A stretch of DNA of 64,000 bases from assembly GCF_000430765.1 (NCBI RefSeq), contig NZ_AUMQ01000016.1, forward strand, positions 248,001 to 312,000. Direction: 5' to 3'. Source of the stretch: Peribacillus kribbensis DSM 17871. GTDB taxonomy: Bacteria; Bacillota; Bacilli; Bacillales; DSM-1321. Below are positions 50,990-60,212 of this stretch, piece by piece (the first letter of the stretch is position 1; each line of letters begins with the position of its first letter). A model generated the notes under the pieces. It did no database searches. It saw nothing but the letters and a program-made list of their open reading frames with translations, and was not told the origin of the DNA. The translations under genes were made by a program, and so were the position numbers.

Positions 50990-53900
50990 TTAAGCTGTAA
51001 GTTGACGATCATGCTTTGTCCTGTTTTTTCCCGCTTTGCTAATTAGCCACTGATACATGATTGGGATGACCAAAAGACAGATAATCGTAGAACTTATCAT
51101 TCCTCCGACAACGACAATGCCGAGTGTTTGTGACACAATTGTGTTTGCCTTCCCTGAAATCGCTAATGGAAGTAAGGTTAAAATGGTGCTTCCTGCAGTC
51201 ATAAGCACCGGTCTGACCCTCGTAGCGGTCCCCTGCAAGATTGCTTGTCTGGCTTCTATTCCTTCAGATAGATTTCGTTCAATTCTATCGACGAGCACAA
51301 TTCCATTTGTCACAACAATACCAGTAAGCATTAAAATACCGATTAATGCGGCAAGATTCCATTCCATTCCGAATATCACCATGCTCCAAACCGAACCGAT
51401 CAATGCCATAGGAATACACATGATTACGGAAACGGGAGCATGCCATCCCCGGAAAACAGCACTAATAATCAATAGAACAAGCAATAGTGACAGGGCGAGT
51501 GCCAGGCCCATCTCCATTACCATCTGGGCTACCTGCTGAGAGATTCCTCCAAGCGAATAGTCAATCCCTGAAGGCAGTTCCAAACTCTTCATTGTTTCTT
51601 TTACTTGTTTAGTGACCCCTCCTATATCCTTTGTGACAATGTTAGCAGTGACGGCGGCAAATGGACGGCCATCCTGCTCACTTATAACTGTTTGAGTACT
51701 CATTTTTAATGTCGTAATTTCCGCCAATGACACTTCTGATCCATCCTTGGCAGTAAACATTTCATGACCTATTTTTGATAAAATGGTTCTTTGAGGATCC
51801 AGGTCAGCCGCTGATAAGTTCATTTTGCTGTTAGCTGAATGAATCACTATTGGAGTTACCGAATCACCTGAAGAAACCTCTAATCTAACGTCTTGTGGTA
51901 AATATCTATTAATTCGATTAAGGACTTCATCAACATTTATACCTAATTCTTGTATTTTATCCTGATTAAGCGATAAATAATACTTCATTGAAGTATCGGC
52001 ATCATTTGCCGTTCCTTCCACACTTAACCCAGCAATCATCTGCAGCCTGCTTCTGACTAATATCGCGGCTTTAGCCAGTGCTTGCTGATCCGCACCAGTT
52101 AGAATAACCTTTAACCTCGTATCATCTCCGGAAATATTTAGATTGGAGACCGTATACACCGCGGATTTTGATAATCTTCCCAATTGCCCGCGTAACTCTT
52201 TGACAACGGAATCAATGTCGGCTTTATCCTTGATTCCCAATGAGATATTGGCGATATTTTGCTTTTGCAGCCAACCGCCGCCTTCATCGAAGACATCATC
52301 AAACATCGGAGTGAAGGTTGAGCCAAGAGTAGATGAAAATGTGTCCACCTGTTGGTTACTTTTTAAGATCGTTTCAATATTTTTCACTTCCGCATCGACA
52401 TCAGCAAGCTGTGCTCCTTCTGGAAGTTCAACTTGTATCGCTATATCCTTTGAATTTCCTCTGGGGAAAAAGTTGATCGGAAGAGACACAGCCTGTGCTA
52501 TCGTAATGCCAAATAGGATTACAGCAAGCATTACAATCATTTTTTTCTTTAAGAACACCCACTGAAGGATTTTTCGAGCTCTTTTCTCCATATCAATTGA
52601 CGTTGTCTTCGTCTGTTTTTTCCACAATAAATTTGCCAATGCCGGGACGACAATAATTGAAACAACGAGTGATGTTACAAGGGCAATCACAACGGACCAG
52701 GCAAACCCGGAAAATGCAGAACTAATCATCCCGCCAATGATGGAAATAGGCAGAAAAACTGCGACCGTTGTTGCGGTTGAGGAAACAATTGCCGGGATCA
52801 TTTCCGCTGCGCCGCCAGCCATTTTCTGTATCGTTATTTGCCCATTACATTTGTCCATTTGTTTTCTGTACATATTATCAATCACAACGATCGAATCATC
52901 TACTACACGGCCCATCGCTACAATTAATCCAGAAATTGTTAAGATATTCAAGCTGACATTCATTATTTTCAAGATTGCTGTAGCAGTGAGAAGACAGATT
53001 GGCAGGGATAAGGCAATAATCAAGGTGGAACGGGTATTCCTGAAAAATAAAAGTACACAAATGACGGAGAAAAAAACACCCAGAATTCCTTCTTTTACTA
53101 AACCTTTTAAAGCAGAGTTTATATCTTTACCCTGATCCAGTAAGATTGAAAGATGCACGGTTCCATCATTGATTTCTGGTATTTCTTTGAGTCTCTCGTT
53201 AATTCGTTCATTAACTTCAGTAATGTTGGAAGAGGGAGTTTTTAAAACATCGATCAGCACACTTGACTGACCAGCTGTCCTAGAGATTGTTTTCAAGTCA
53301 ACAATGGTGCTTTGAATGCTTGCTACTTCCTTTAAACGAACTGTTTTCCCCCCGATAACAGGAATTTTTCGGTTTAGCATCTCCCTGCTATTAATCTTCC
53401 AGCCTGTTACACGGATTGGCATGCTGATTTGTCCGCCACCGCCCCGTCCTCCCTTTTCTTTTATCGTTCCCTGCGGCCAGGTTGATTGGATAGATAAAAG
53501 TACAGCTTGGACGTCTTTGGCTGTTAAACGATATTTTTTAAGGGCCTCATTGTTTAAAGTCAGTAAATATCCCTTATTCCCCGCACCAGTTACACGCACT
53601 TCCCTTACCCCTGGTACACGTTTAATTTCACTTGTAACTTTTTCTTGAATGGATGTACGCAGAAGATTTTCATCCATTTTTTTAGATCCGCCTGTCAAAC
53701 TTAATCGCATCACAGGAAAAGAGTTTGTGCTAACACGGGTTATTGTAGGGTCTTGTACACCATCGGGTAATTGAACTTTTTCAGCGGCCGCCTTCACTTC
53801 ATGTTCCGCTTTCTCCATATCGGTACGATTAGGAAAATGGAGGCTCATCATTAATCCGCCATCAAACGAATTTGTTTCCGTATAGTCAAGGTTATCGATG

Positions 53901-54121
53901 GACCTGACCGCTTCCTCGACCTTTGCAGTAATGAATTGTTTGACTTGATCCGCTTGATAGTTGTCCGCTTGAATCGTTACCATAAGAGCCGTATTGTTTA
54001 TGGGGGGCAAATAATCACGCTGCATCTGAAAGGCAGAAACAGCGCCCCATATCATAATCAGAGCGATGCAAGTTACTATCAGAATGGTTCTTTTCATCAT
54101 TCCTTCGATAAATCTATTCAT
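50990..54121 (-). CDS. RND-family efflux transporter (HAE1/AcrB/SwrC-like)
   Basis: 1043 residues with the family layout: helix 1, a large periplasmic-type loop, helices 2-6, helix 7, second large loop, helices 8-12. The proton-relay acidic pair is in 'AMGRVVDDSIVVIDNMYRKQ', and 'GLALALSLLLVLLIISAVF' opens the last bundle. In Gram-positives such pumps (for example SwrC) export lipopeptides or drugs without an outer-membrane partner. No membrane-fusion protein gene is adjacent. The C-terminal tail is basic. The start is ATG 54121. Confidence 0.92.
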   Translation of the reverse strand: MNRFIEGMMKRTILIVTCIALIMIWGAVSAFQMQRDYLPPINNTALMVTIQADNYQADQVKQFITAKVEEAVRSIDNLDYTETNSFDGGLMMSLHFPNRTDMEKAEHEVKAAAEKVQLPDGVQDPTITRVSTNSFPVMRLSLTGGSKKMDENLLRTSIQEKVTSEIKRVPGVREVRVTGAGNKGYLLTLNNEALKKYRLTAKDVQAVLLSIQSTWPQGTIKEKGGRGGGGQISMPIRVTGWKINSREMLNRKIPVIGGKTVRLKEVASIQSTIVDLKTISRTAGQSSVLIDVLKTPSSNITEVNERINERLKEIPEINDGTVHLSILLDQGKDINSALKGLVKEGILGVFFSVICVLLFFRNTRSTLIIALSLPICLLTATAILKIMNVSLNILTISGLIVAMGRVVDDSIVVIDNMYRKQMDKCNGQITIQKMAGGAAEMIPAIVSSTATTVAVFLPISIIGGMISSAFSGFAWSVVIALVTSLVVSIIVVPALANLLWKKQTKTTSIDMEKRARKILQWVFLKKKMIVMLAVILFGITIAQAVSLPINFFPRGNSKDIAIQVELPEGAQLADVDAEVKNIETILKSNQQVDTFSSTLGSTFTPMFDDVFDEGGGWLQKQNIANISLGIKDKADIDSVVKELRGQLGRLSKSAVYTVSNLNISGDDTRLKVILTGADQQALAKAAILVRSRLQMIAGLSVEGTANDADTSMKYYLSLNQDKIQELGINVDEVLNRINRYLPQDVRLEVSSGDSVTPIVIHSANSKMNLSAADLDPQRTILSKIGHEMFTAKDGSEVSLAEITTLKMSTQTVISEQDGRPFAAVTANIVTKDIGGVTKQVKETMKSLELPSGIDYSLGGISQQVAQMVMEMGLALALSLLLVLLIISAVFRGWHAPVSVIMCIPMALIGSVWSMVIFGMEWNLAALIGILMLTGIVVTNGIVLVDRIERNLSEGIEARQAILQGTATRVRPVLMTAGSTILTLLPLAISGKANTIVSQTLGIVVVGGMISSTIICLLVIPIMYQWLISKAGKNRTKHDRQLTA

Positions 54122-54545
54122 AGTTATAAAAACCTTTCTTTAAGGTAGAATCGATCTAACCCGTAATTCCTTATTACCTACCTATTATTATCATCCCTAT
54201 TTAACATAAAGAATATTAATAAAGTATTTTTCCTTTGTTAAGAGAATGCAATGTTTTGTAAACCAAGGAAAACCATACCATATACCTGTTAAATTCCCCA
54301 ATTATATAGCACTAATTAACTATAACTGAACCTTTAATGAAAATACCCCTCCAAATTTCCTGATAAAATAGTCGTGATTTATTAAAAACACGGTTTCCTT
54401 ATTTCCCCAAAATAAACATTTCTATTAATATTTCATTTTTTTGCTTTAAAATATTTTACATTTTCTTCACTCTATCAACACTATAAATTGGTATTTCAAG
54501 CTTATTCTTACTATGTAAACAAACAATAAGGGGAGAGGCTGAAAT
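54122..54545. other. Divergent promoter region
   Basis: AT-rich; it contains the Pho-box-like array at 54455-54480. A TATAAAT at about 54482-54488 could be the -10 of the phosphoesterase gene. No small gene is seen. Confidence 0.45.
54455..54480 (+). promoter_or_regulatory. Pho-box-like array upstream of the phosphoesterase
   Basis: TTTACA (54455) and TTCACT (54466) are 11 bases apart, and TCAACA (54475) is 9 bases on. A weaker CTTTAA lies 11 bases before. The array directly precedes a possible -10. Confidence 0.45.
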
Positions 54546-56999
54546 ATGAAGTTGAAAGGAAAACATAAAAAAATAATAGCAGGTGCCGCGCTTGCCTCGG
54601 TACTTTTCGGTTCAAGCGTATCAGCAGCATATACCTGGTTCGCAGGTCCTCAGGGTGATGGGACAGCCGTAACAAGCAATGGATGGCATCTGACACCGGC
54701 AGGAAAACAAGTGAATCTGGGCAATTTTCCGATGGGCGGTACATTGACCCCGGATGGGAGATACATAGTGGTCTCCAACGCGGGAGCTGGAACACAATCG
54801 CTACAATTAGTAGATACTGAAAAAAAAGTAGTGACACAGACTATTTCCTATGATTCACCAGAAGCATTGTATATTGGTGTTGCTTTTAGCCCTGATGGCA
54901 AAAAAATGTACGCTTCTGCTGGCGGCAACAACAAAATTCGTGTTTTCAACTTTACCGGCGAAAAGCTGACTGAACAAGCACCAATCCTTACGAAGGATCA
55001 GACGAATAAAGAATTTTACCCAGCGGGAATATCCATTTCACCTGATGGTAAATTTCTATATGCAGGCAATAACATGAATCACTCCGTATCTCGTATTGAT
55101 CTTTCCACCAATCAGATTGCAGCAACAACGGCTGTTGGGAAAAGCCCATATGCTGCGGTTGTCAGCCGTGATGGAAACACATTGTACGTCAGCAATTGGG
55201 GAGAAAGCAGTGTTACAGTCCTAAACGCAAAGGATTTAACCGTGAAAAAGACTATTCCAGTAGGTTTGCACCCGAATGCTATTGCTGAAAATCCGGTAGA
55301 CGGCTCTATTTATGTTGCAAACTCAGATAGTGACGAAGTTTCTATCATTCGCCCAAATTTGCTAAAGGTAGTGGATACAGTTTCCCTTGCTCCATACCGC
55401 GGGGCACCAACCGGCAGCCAGCCTGATGCTTTAACTGTAAGCCAGGACGGAAAAACACTTTATGTGGCAAATACGTTGAATAACGACATAGCTGTGATTG
55501 ATCTGGGGAATGGCGCTGGCAAAGAAAAAGCCAAGGTTAAAGGGCTGATTCCGACAGGCTGGTATCCAACTGGGGTGTACCTTGGAAAGAATGATAATCA
55601 GCTGATGGCGCTTAATGCCAAAGGATTAGGTGCAGGGCCAAATGACCAATCCAAAGAATGGCTTGGAAACATGATTAATGGAACGATCTCTTTCATTGAT
55701 GTGCCTGACCAAAAGCAGTTAAAAAAATATACACAACAAACAAATGATAATAACAATGTTAAAGAGGCAAGCACCAAAAGCTGGTGGAAAACTGCTGAAG
55801 GCAACAAGGAATTCCCAATCCCGCGTTATGTTAAAAAAGATGCTTCACCAATTAAGCATGTCATTTATGTCATTAAGGAAAATCAAACCTATGATCACGT
55901 TTTTGGTGATTTAGGCAAAGGTAACGGCGACCCAAGCCTTGCGCTGTATGGCAAGGATGTAACACCAAATCATCATAAGCTGGCTAATCAGTTTGTTACA
56001 TTAGACAATTTTTACGCGGACGCAGAAGTAAGCGCGGATGGCCACAACTGGACAACCGCGGGTAAGGCAAATGATTATGTACAAAAGAACTGGCTAGCGA
56101 ACTATTCGGGCCGAAATAGAGATTATGATTTTGATGGCGGCGGAGGAGGCAGCATCCTTGATGCAGCTCCTTACACCAAATCTAAAGAGGGATATATATG
56201 GGATGTAGCCATGAAAGCTGGCTTAACCTTCCGCAATTACGGGGAATTCGCATATAATTATGATCCAGCAACGAAAACGTATTTGCCTAATAATCCACAC
56301 ACGACTGATTTTGGCGGTAATTATGATCCTTATTATCCAAGCTGGGATTTAAGTATTTCCGACGTAACACGATACAAAGAATGGGAAAAGGAATTCAAAG
56401 AATTCGAAAAGAATAAAAACCTTCCACAATTAGAGGTAATGTATTTACCAAACGATCATACAGGCGGAAGGAATTGGGGTCCGCAGCAGATGGTTGCGCA
56501 AAATGATTACGCATTAGGTAAACTTGTTGAAAAGGTAAGTCATTCAAAGTATTGGAAAGATACAGCTATTTTTGTGGTAGAGGATGACGCTCAGGGGGGA
56601 ATAGACCATGTTGACGCCCATAGAAGTGTTGCAATGGTTATCAGCCCTTACACACAAATCGGCAAAGTGGATAGTACATTCTATGACACTCCAGCCATGT
56701 TGAGGACAATGGAACTGATCTTAGGCTTGCAGCCTATGACCCAGTTTGAGGAAGCAGCCATTCCAATGTTCAATTCCTTTACAAATCGTCCAAACTTTAC
56801 ACCTTATAACCTGGAGAAAACAAAATATTGGGCGGAAGAAGGCGATTCATCGCCTGTCCAGCCATCAGCAGCTTCCGCAAGTAAATTATACCCTGCTGAT
56901 ATGGATTTTTCCAAGCCGGACTCTGTTGACCGCAAGAAGCTGAATGATGAAAACTGGAAAATTATTAAAGGGCACTATCCGAAATCGAAGAATCATTAA
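54546..56999 (+). CDS. Secreted beta-propeller/phosphoesterase fusion
   Basis: 817 residues. Signal peptide 'IIAGAALASVLFGSSVSAAY'; a seven-bladed YVTN-type propeller (about 50-395; 'LYVSNWGESSVTVLNAKDLT', 'LYVANTLNNDIAVIDLGNGA'); then an alkaline-phosphatase-superfamily phosphoesterase (about 430-770; 'HVIYVIKENQTYDHVFGDLG', 'FVVEDDAQGGIDHVDAHRSV') of the PF04185 type that includes phospholipase C and acid phosphatases. It is extracellular, probably releasing phosphate from phospho-esters. GGGGAGAGG precedes the ATG. A Pho-box-like array lies upstream and a terminator downstream. Confidence 0.92.
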   Translation: MKLKGKHKKIIAGAALASVLFGSSVSAAYTWFAGPQGDGTAVTSNGWHLTPAGKQVNLGNFPMGGTLTPDGRYIVVSNAGAGTQSLQLVDTEKKVVTQTISYDSPEALYIGVAFSPDGKKMYASAGGNNKIRVFNFTGEKLTEQAPILTKDQTNKEFYPAGISISPDGKFLYAGNNMNHSVSRIDLSTNQIAATTAVGKSPYAAVVSRDGNTLYVSNWGESSVTVLNAKDLTVKKTIPVGLHPNAIAENPVDGSIYVANSDSDEVSIIRPNLLKVVDTVSLAPYRGAPTGSQPDALTVSQDGKTLYVANTLNNDIAVIDLGNGAGKEKAKVKGLIPTGWYPTGVYLGKNDNQLMALNAKGLGAGPNDQSKEWLGNMINGTISFIDVPDQKQLKKYTQQTNDNNNVKEASTKSWWKTAEGNKEFPIPRYVKKDASPIKHVIYVIKENQTYDHVFGDLGKGNGDPSLALYGKDVTPNHHKLANQFVTLDNFYADAEVSADGHNWTTAGKANDYVQKNWLANYSGRNRDYDFDGGGGGSILDAAPYTKSKEGYIWDVAMKAGLTFRNYGEFAYNYDPATKTYLPNNPHTTDFGGNYDPYYPSWDLSISDVTRYKEWEKEFKEFEKNKNLPQLEVMYLPNDHTGGRNWGPQQMVAQNDYALGKLVEKVSHSKYWKDTAIFVVEDDAQGGIDHVDAHRSVAMVISPYTQIGKVDSTFYDTPAMLRTMELILGLQPMTQFEEAAIPMFNSFTNRPNFTPYNLEKTKYWAEEGDSSPVQPSAASASKLYPADMDFSKPDSVDRKKLNDENWKIIKGHYPKSKNH

Positions 57000-57010
57000 A
57001 CTTGAATTGA

Positions 57011-57044
57011 CAGTCCCCTATTGCTTTAACGTAATGGGGGACTG
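57011..57044 (+). terminator. Terminator after the phosphoesterase
   Basis: CAGTCCCCTATT/AATGGGGGACTG stem with a 10-base loop. The U-run is weak. Confidence 0.65.
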
Positions 57045-57206
57045 ATCCCTTAATTCACTCTCTTTAAAATGAGCTGCGCGATACTCTCCGCATGTGTAGA
57101 ATTCTGATGGTATATTAATACAATTTTTAGGCTGTTTTCGTAAATATTGTTGCTATACCATAAGGCTATAACAAAGAAAACTCGCATTAGAAAACTGAGA
57201 GTTTTT

Positions 57207-57583
57207 TTATTTAAGAAAAAAATAAACATCCCTCAACTCTCTATGTATTCCGTAAAAAGGTATTTTTACAACTTGTTTCCATACCTTATAATCAAAATAT
57301 GCAACACTTTCACCGTCATTCATTGCTAACTCACCACTTCTATCTTCTGCTAAAAACACAAATAACGCTATACACTTCATCAACATTAGGATATTTATAA
57401 TAAACTTCGCTTCCTGACAAAACATCATTAAACTTAAAACGCTTTGCTTTTACCCCCGTTTCTTCAAAAAGCTCACGTTCACCGGTTTGTTCTAAACTTT
57501 CACCAATTTCCATTGTCCCGCCGGGCAAACCCCATTCCTTTGTATCTGAAGGGTGTTGAAAAAAAATCTCTTTTTTCGTTCAT
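57207..57583 (-). pseudogene. Nudix hydrolase gene with two frameshifts
   Basis: The Nudix box is intact in the middle ('GLPGGTMEIGESLEQTGERE', 'LFEETGVKA'), preceded in another frame by 'PTIIVMNEK' with a shift at an 8-base T-run (plus-strand A8 at about 57559-57566), and followed after a second shift near 57350 by 'VFLAEDRSGELAMNDGESVA' to the end 'LRDVYFFLK'. Repaired length would be about 130 residues. Homopolymer slippage is the likely cause. Confidence 0.75.
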
Positions 57584-57726
57584 AACAATAATAGTAGGAC
57601 ATGTAAATTAAAATGGCTGATACCTTTTATTGTGAGATTGAAAGTTGTGAGAACTTTGCTTCTAACACTTTAGGTATTATGGGTTTACTATTAAAATAAC
57701 CTTGTACTTCGTCACATAAATGCGAA

Positions 57727-59088
57727 TTAATAACAAGTTTCGATATTAAGATTGTTATTAAAGAAGTGAACCTGGTTGCGTCCCTTTGTTTTCGCCCTGT
57801 ATAAGGCTTGGTCTGCGTGCTTTAACAGCAGCTGAAGGGTCTTACCATGATTGGGATACATGGCTACACCAATGGATGAGGTGGTTAGTATTTCTTGGTC
57901 CTTGACCAGCCAGGGTTGTTGAAGGAGCGTACAAAGTTGATTTGCAACAGTGAAAGCTTCTTCTTGAGACTTCAAGTCAGGAATAACGATAACAAACTCA
58001 TCTCCCCCCATTCTTGTAATTGTATCTACCGCTCGCAACGCTGTTTTAATTCTTTCGATTAACTGTATGAGAATCTCATCTCCAACTTCATGACCCCATG
58101 AATCGTTAATCTGTTTGAAATTATCGACATCAAGATACATGAACGCCATTTGGGTTTTGTTACGTTTAGCCACTGTGATTTCATGCGGGATTTTTTCCAT
58201 AAACCAGCGGCGATTATGAGTGCCAGTTAACGGGTCATGGTAGGCCAGGAATTCTAGATGGTGTTCGTAACACTTACGCTCACTAATATCTCGAGCAGCC
58301 ATAATGAAATGATTCATCACACCATCGACCTCTTGCACGCATGAGAAGCTGATTTCAAACCAAATATAGCGTCCATCCATATGTCTGAACCTTAACTCCG
58401 CTTTTGCTTCATTTTTTTGTTCAGAAATCATCCGCTTAAGCGTTTTAAGTACTGAAGGCAAATCTTCTGCATGCACAATCTTGAAAATGTTAAACGTTCC
58501 ACAACGACCTAATCCCCTCTCAAGAGAGGGAGATCCATATCTCATGTTGCCGTCTTTATCAATCATAGCGATTAGATCATTCATATGATCTGCTATCAAA
58601 CGGTACTTCTTTTCGCTTAATTGCAAAGCTTTTTCGGCTTTTTTCCTCTCTGTTACATCACGGCTCACGATAACCATGCGGTGCCTTCTTCCGTTTTTAT
58701 CGAAAATAGGGGTTTTGATCACTTCCCAAACCTTCATCACGCCGTCCTGTCCCAGAATGTTCTTTTCGATTTTTAATTCAGTGCGTCTTTCCCAGGCCAA
58801 CTCATCGGTTTCAACATTATAATCAAACGACTCCTTATGCTGGGGACTCATATCCGCAAGCTCCATGTCCGTTTTTCCAATGTAATCGCGACCGCCTAAT
58901 CCATATAGATCCAGCACCAGCTGGTTTGTCAGGATCCAGCGTCCTATACCGTCCTTTAAAAGGATCAATTCTGGAATTAAATCAATTAATATACGCATTT
59001 GTTGCTCACTTGCCTGGATGTCACCACTTTGTTCATCGCCGATAATATTTTGACTGAAGCTTTCTGTAAAAAAATTTGTATTATGCAT
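57727..59088 (-). CDS. PAS-PAS-GGDEF diguanylate cyclase
   Basis: 453 residues: PAS 1 (about 30-150, 'IPELILLKDGIGRWILTNQL'), PAS 2 (about 155-275, 'NDLIAMIDKDGNMRYGSPSL'), then GGDEF (about 285-445) with 'HDPLTGTHNRRWFMEKIPHE' and the active-site loop 'RMGGDEFVIVIPDL'. An RxxD inhibitory site ('RAVD') lies exactly five residues before GGDEF, so product feedback should be kept. It synthesises c-di-GMP from two GTP in response to a PAS-sensed cue. No membrane segment. Confidence 0.94.
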   Translation of the reverse strand: MHNTNFFTESFSQNIIGDEQSGDIQASEQQMRILIDLIPELILLKDGIGRWILTNQLVLDLYGLGGRDYIGKTDMELADMSPQHKESFDYNVETDELAWERRTELKIEKNILGQDGVMKVWEVIKTPIFDKNGRRHRMVIVSRDVTERKKAEKALQLSEKKYRLIADHMNDLIAMIDKDGNMRYGSPSLERGLGRCGTFNIFKIVHAEDLPSVLKTLKRMISEQKNEAKAELRFRHMDGRYIWFEISFSCVQEVDGVMNHFIMAARDISERKCYEHHLEFLAYHDPLTGTHNRRWFMEKIPHEITVAKRNKTQMAFMYLDVDNFKQINDSWGHEVGDEILIQLIERIKTALRAVDTITRMGGDEFVIVIPDLKSQEEAFTVANQLCTLLQQPWLVKDQEILTTSSIGVAMYPNHGKTLQLLLKHADQALYRAKTKGRNQVHFFNNNLNIETCY

Positions 59089-59182
59089 GTATTTTCACTT
59101 TAGTCTCCTTCATGGTTTCTTTCATTCATAAGAAAGTGGGCTACATTGGATAGTATCCTATTTTATGTTAAAATTTGACGGC

Positions 59183-60152
59183 TTGTTGTTTTAAGAAAAT
59201 CATCCCTTACCTTGTCAAACGGAACCGGACGTCCCAGGTAGTACCTTTTCACAAAGCCGCAATGCAAGCTCTGCATCAACTTATATTGGTCGATCTCTTC
59301 TACACCTTCTGCCACCACCAATAAATCCAGTCCATGGGACATGGCAATTACCGATTGTACAATAGAGCGTTCCTTTTCACTTAAGATAAATCCCGGATAA
59401 AGGATTGGTCCATTTCAAGGATATCTATAGGAAGTCCCTTCAAATAACTCAAGGAGGGAATACCCTAAAGTCGTCGATTGCAATAGAAATTCCCATCCTC
59501 CGAATCTACCACAATTTTTGTATGGTTTCATCCATGTTGTTTAACAAGATGCTCTCGTCGATTTCCAGCGTCAGAAAGCGGGGATCAAAGTCATGCTTTT
59601 GCAAGGTAGATTGGACGGTCTGTACAGAGTCTTTCTGCTGGCTTTTCATGGCTCAGACATTCGCCGAAAGCTTGTAAGGAAGCCCCTTTTTATACATCTC
59701 TTTAAAATCCTCGCATGCCCGGTCCAACGCCCAGTTACCCAGTGGAATGATGGCACATGACTGCTCAGCTACCGGTATGAACTCCCCAGGCGAGACCATT
59801 CCGCATTCAGGAACATTCCATCTCAACAACGCTTCGAATCGGTTCCATCAAGAGGTCCTTAGACAAAGCCCGTCATCCTGTAGACTTTTCCCCCTGTAAA
59901 CGACTACGAATTAATCCCCTCCAGCACGAGCGACAAAACCATTTTCCCCAGAAGCGACTGAATTCGCCCTGCAATTTCCCGGAGTACTAGACCCCCGATT
60001 TCGTTGCTGTAGGAATTGTTGAGGTGTTTGGACCCATTCAAATAGGTAGGACATTTCCGTTCAAAGTATTCCCGATTATTAATACCCGTCAAAGTATCAT
60101 GGTTTAATCTATATTGCAATTCCTTTAGCATTTTAACTCTAAGAATAACCAC
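59183..60152 (-). pseudogene. Decayed GGDEF-EAL gene
   Basis: Read leftward: 'LNHDTLTGINNREYFE' (start of GGDEF) at about 60110, then loss of the active-site part. After shifts comes an EAL domain starting 'EALLRWNVPECGMVSPGEFI' (about 59826), a TGA after 'LSANV', 'FLTLEIDESILLNNMDET', and 'VIAMSHGLDLLVVAEGVEEI' near the end. Several stops and shifts make it non-functional. It lies directly downstream of the EAL-kinase fusion and resembles its own EAL part, suggesting an old tandem duplication. Confidence 0.85.
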
Positions 60153-60212
60153 AATTTCACCATTTTTATGGAACGGTGTAACGTATTCTCAAAACATCGG
60201 TAGTTCCCAGCG

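Noticed and set aside
52737-53135. 132-codon frame opposite the RND gene
   Set aside because: It is antisense shadow; low-complexity composition follows from the pump's codons.
59405-59677. 90-codon plus-strand frame
   Set aside because: It lies antisense to the decayed EAL domain, which is clearly recognisable on the minus strand.
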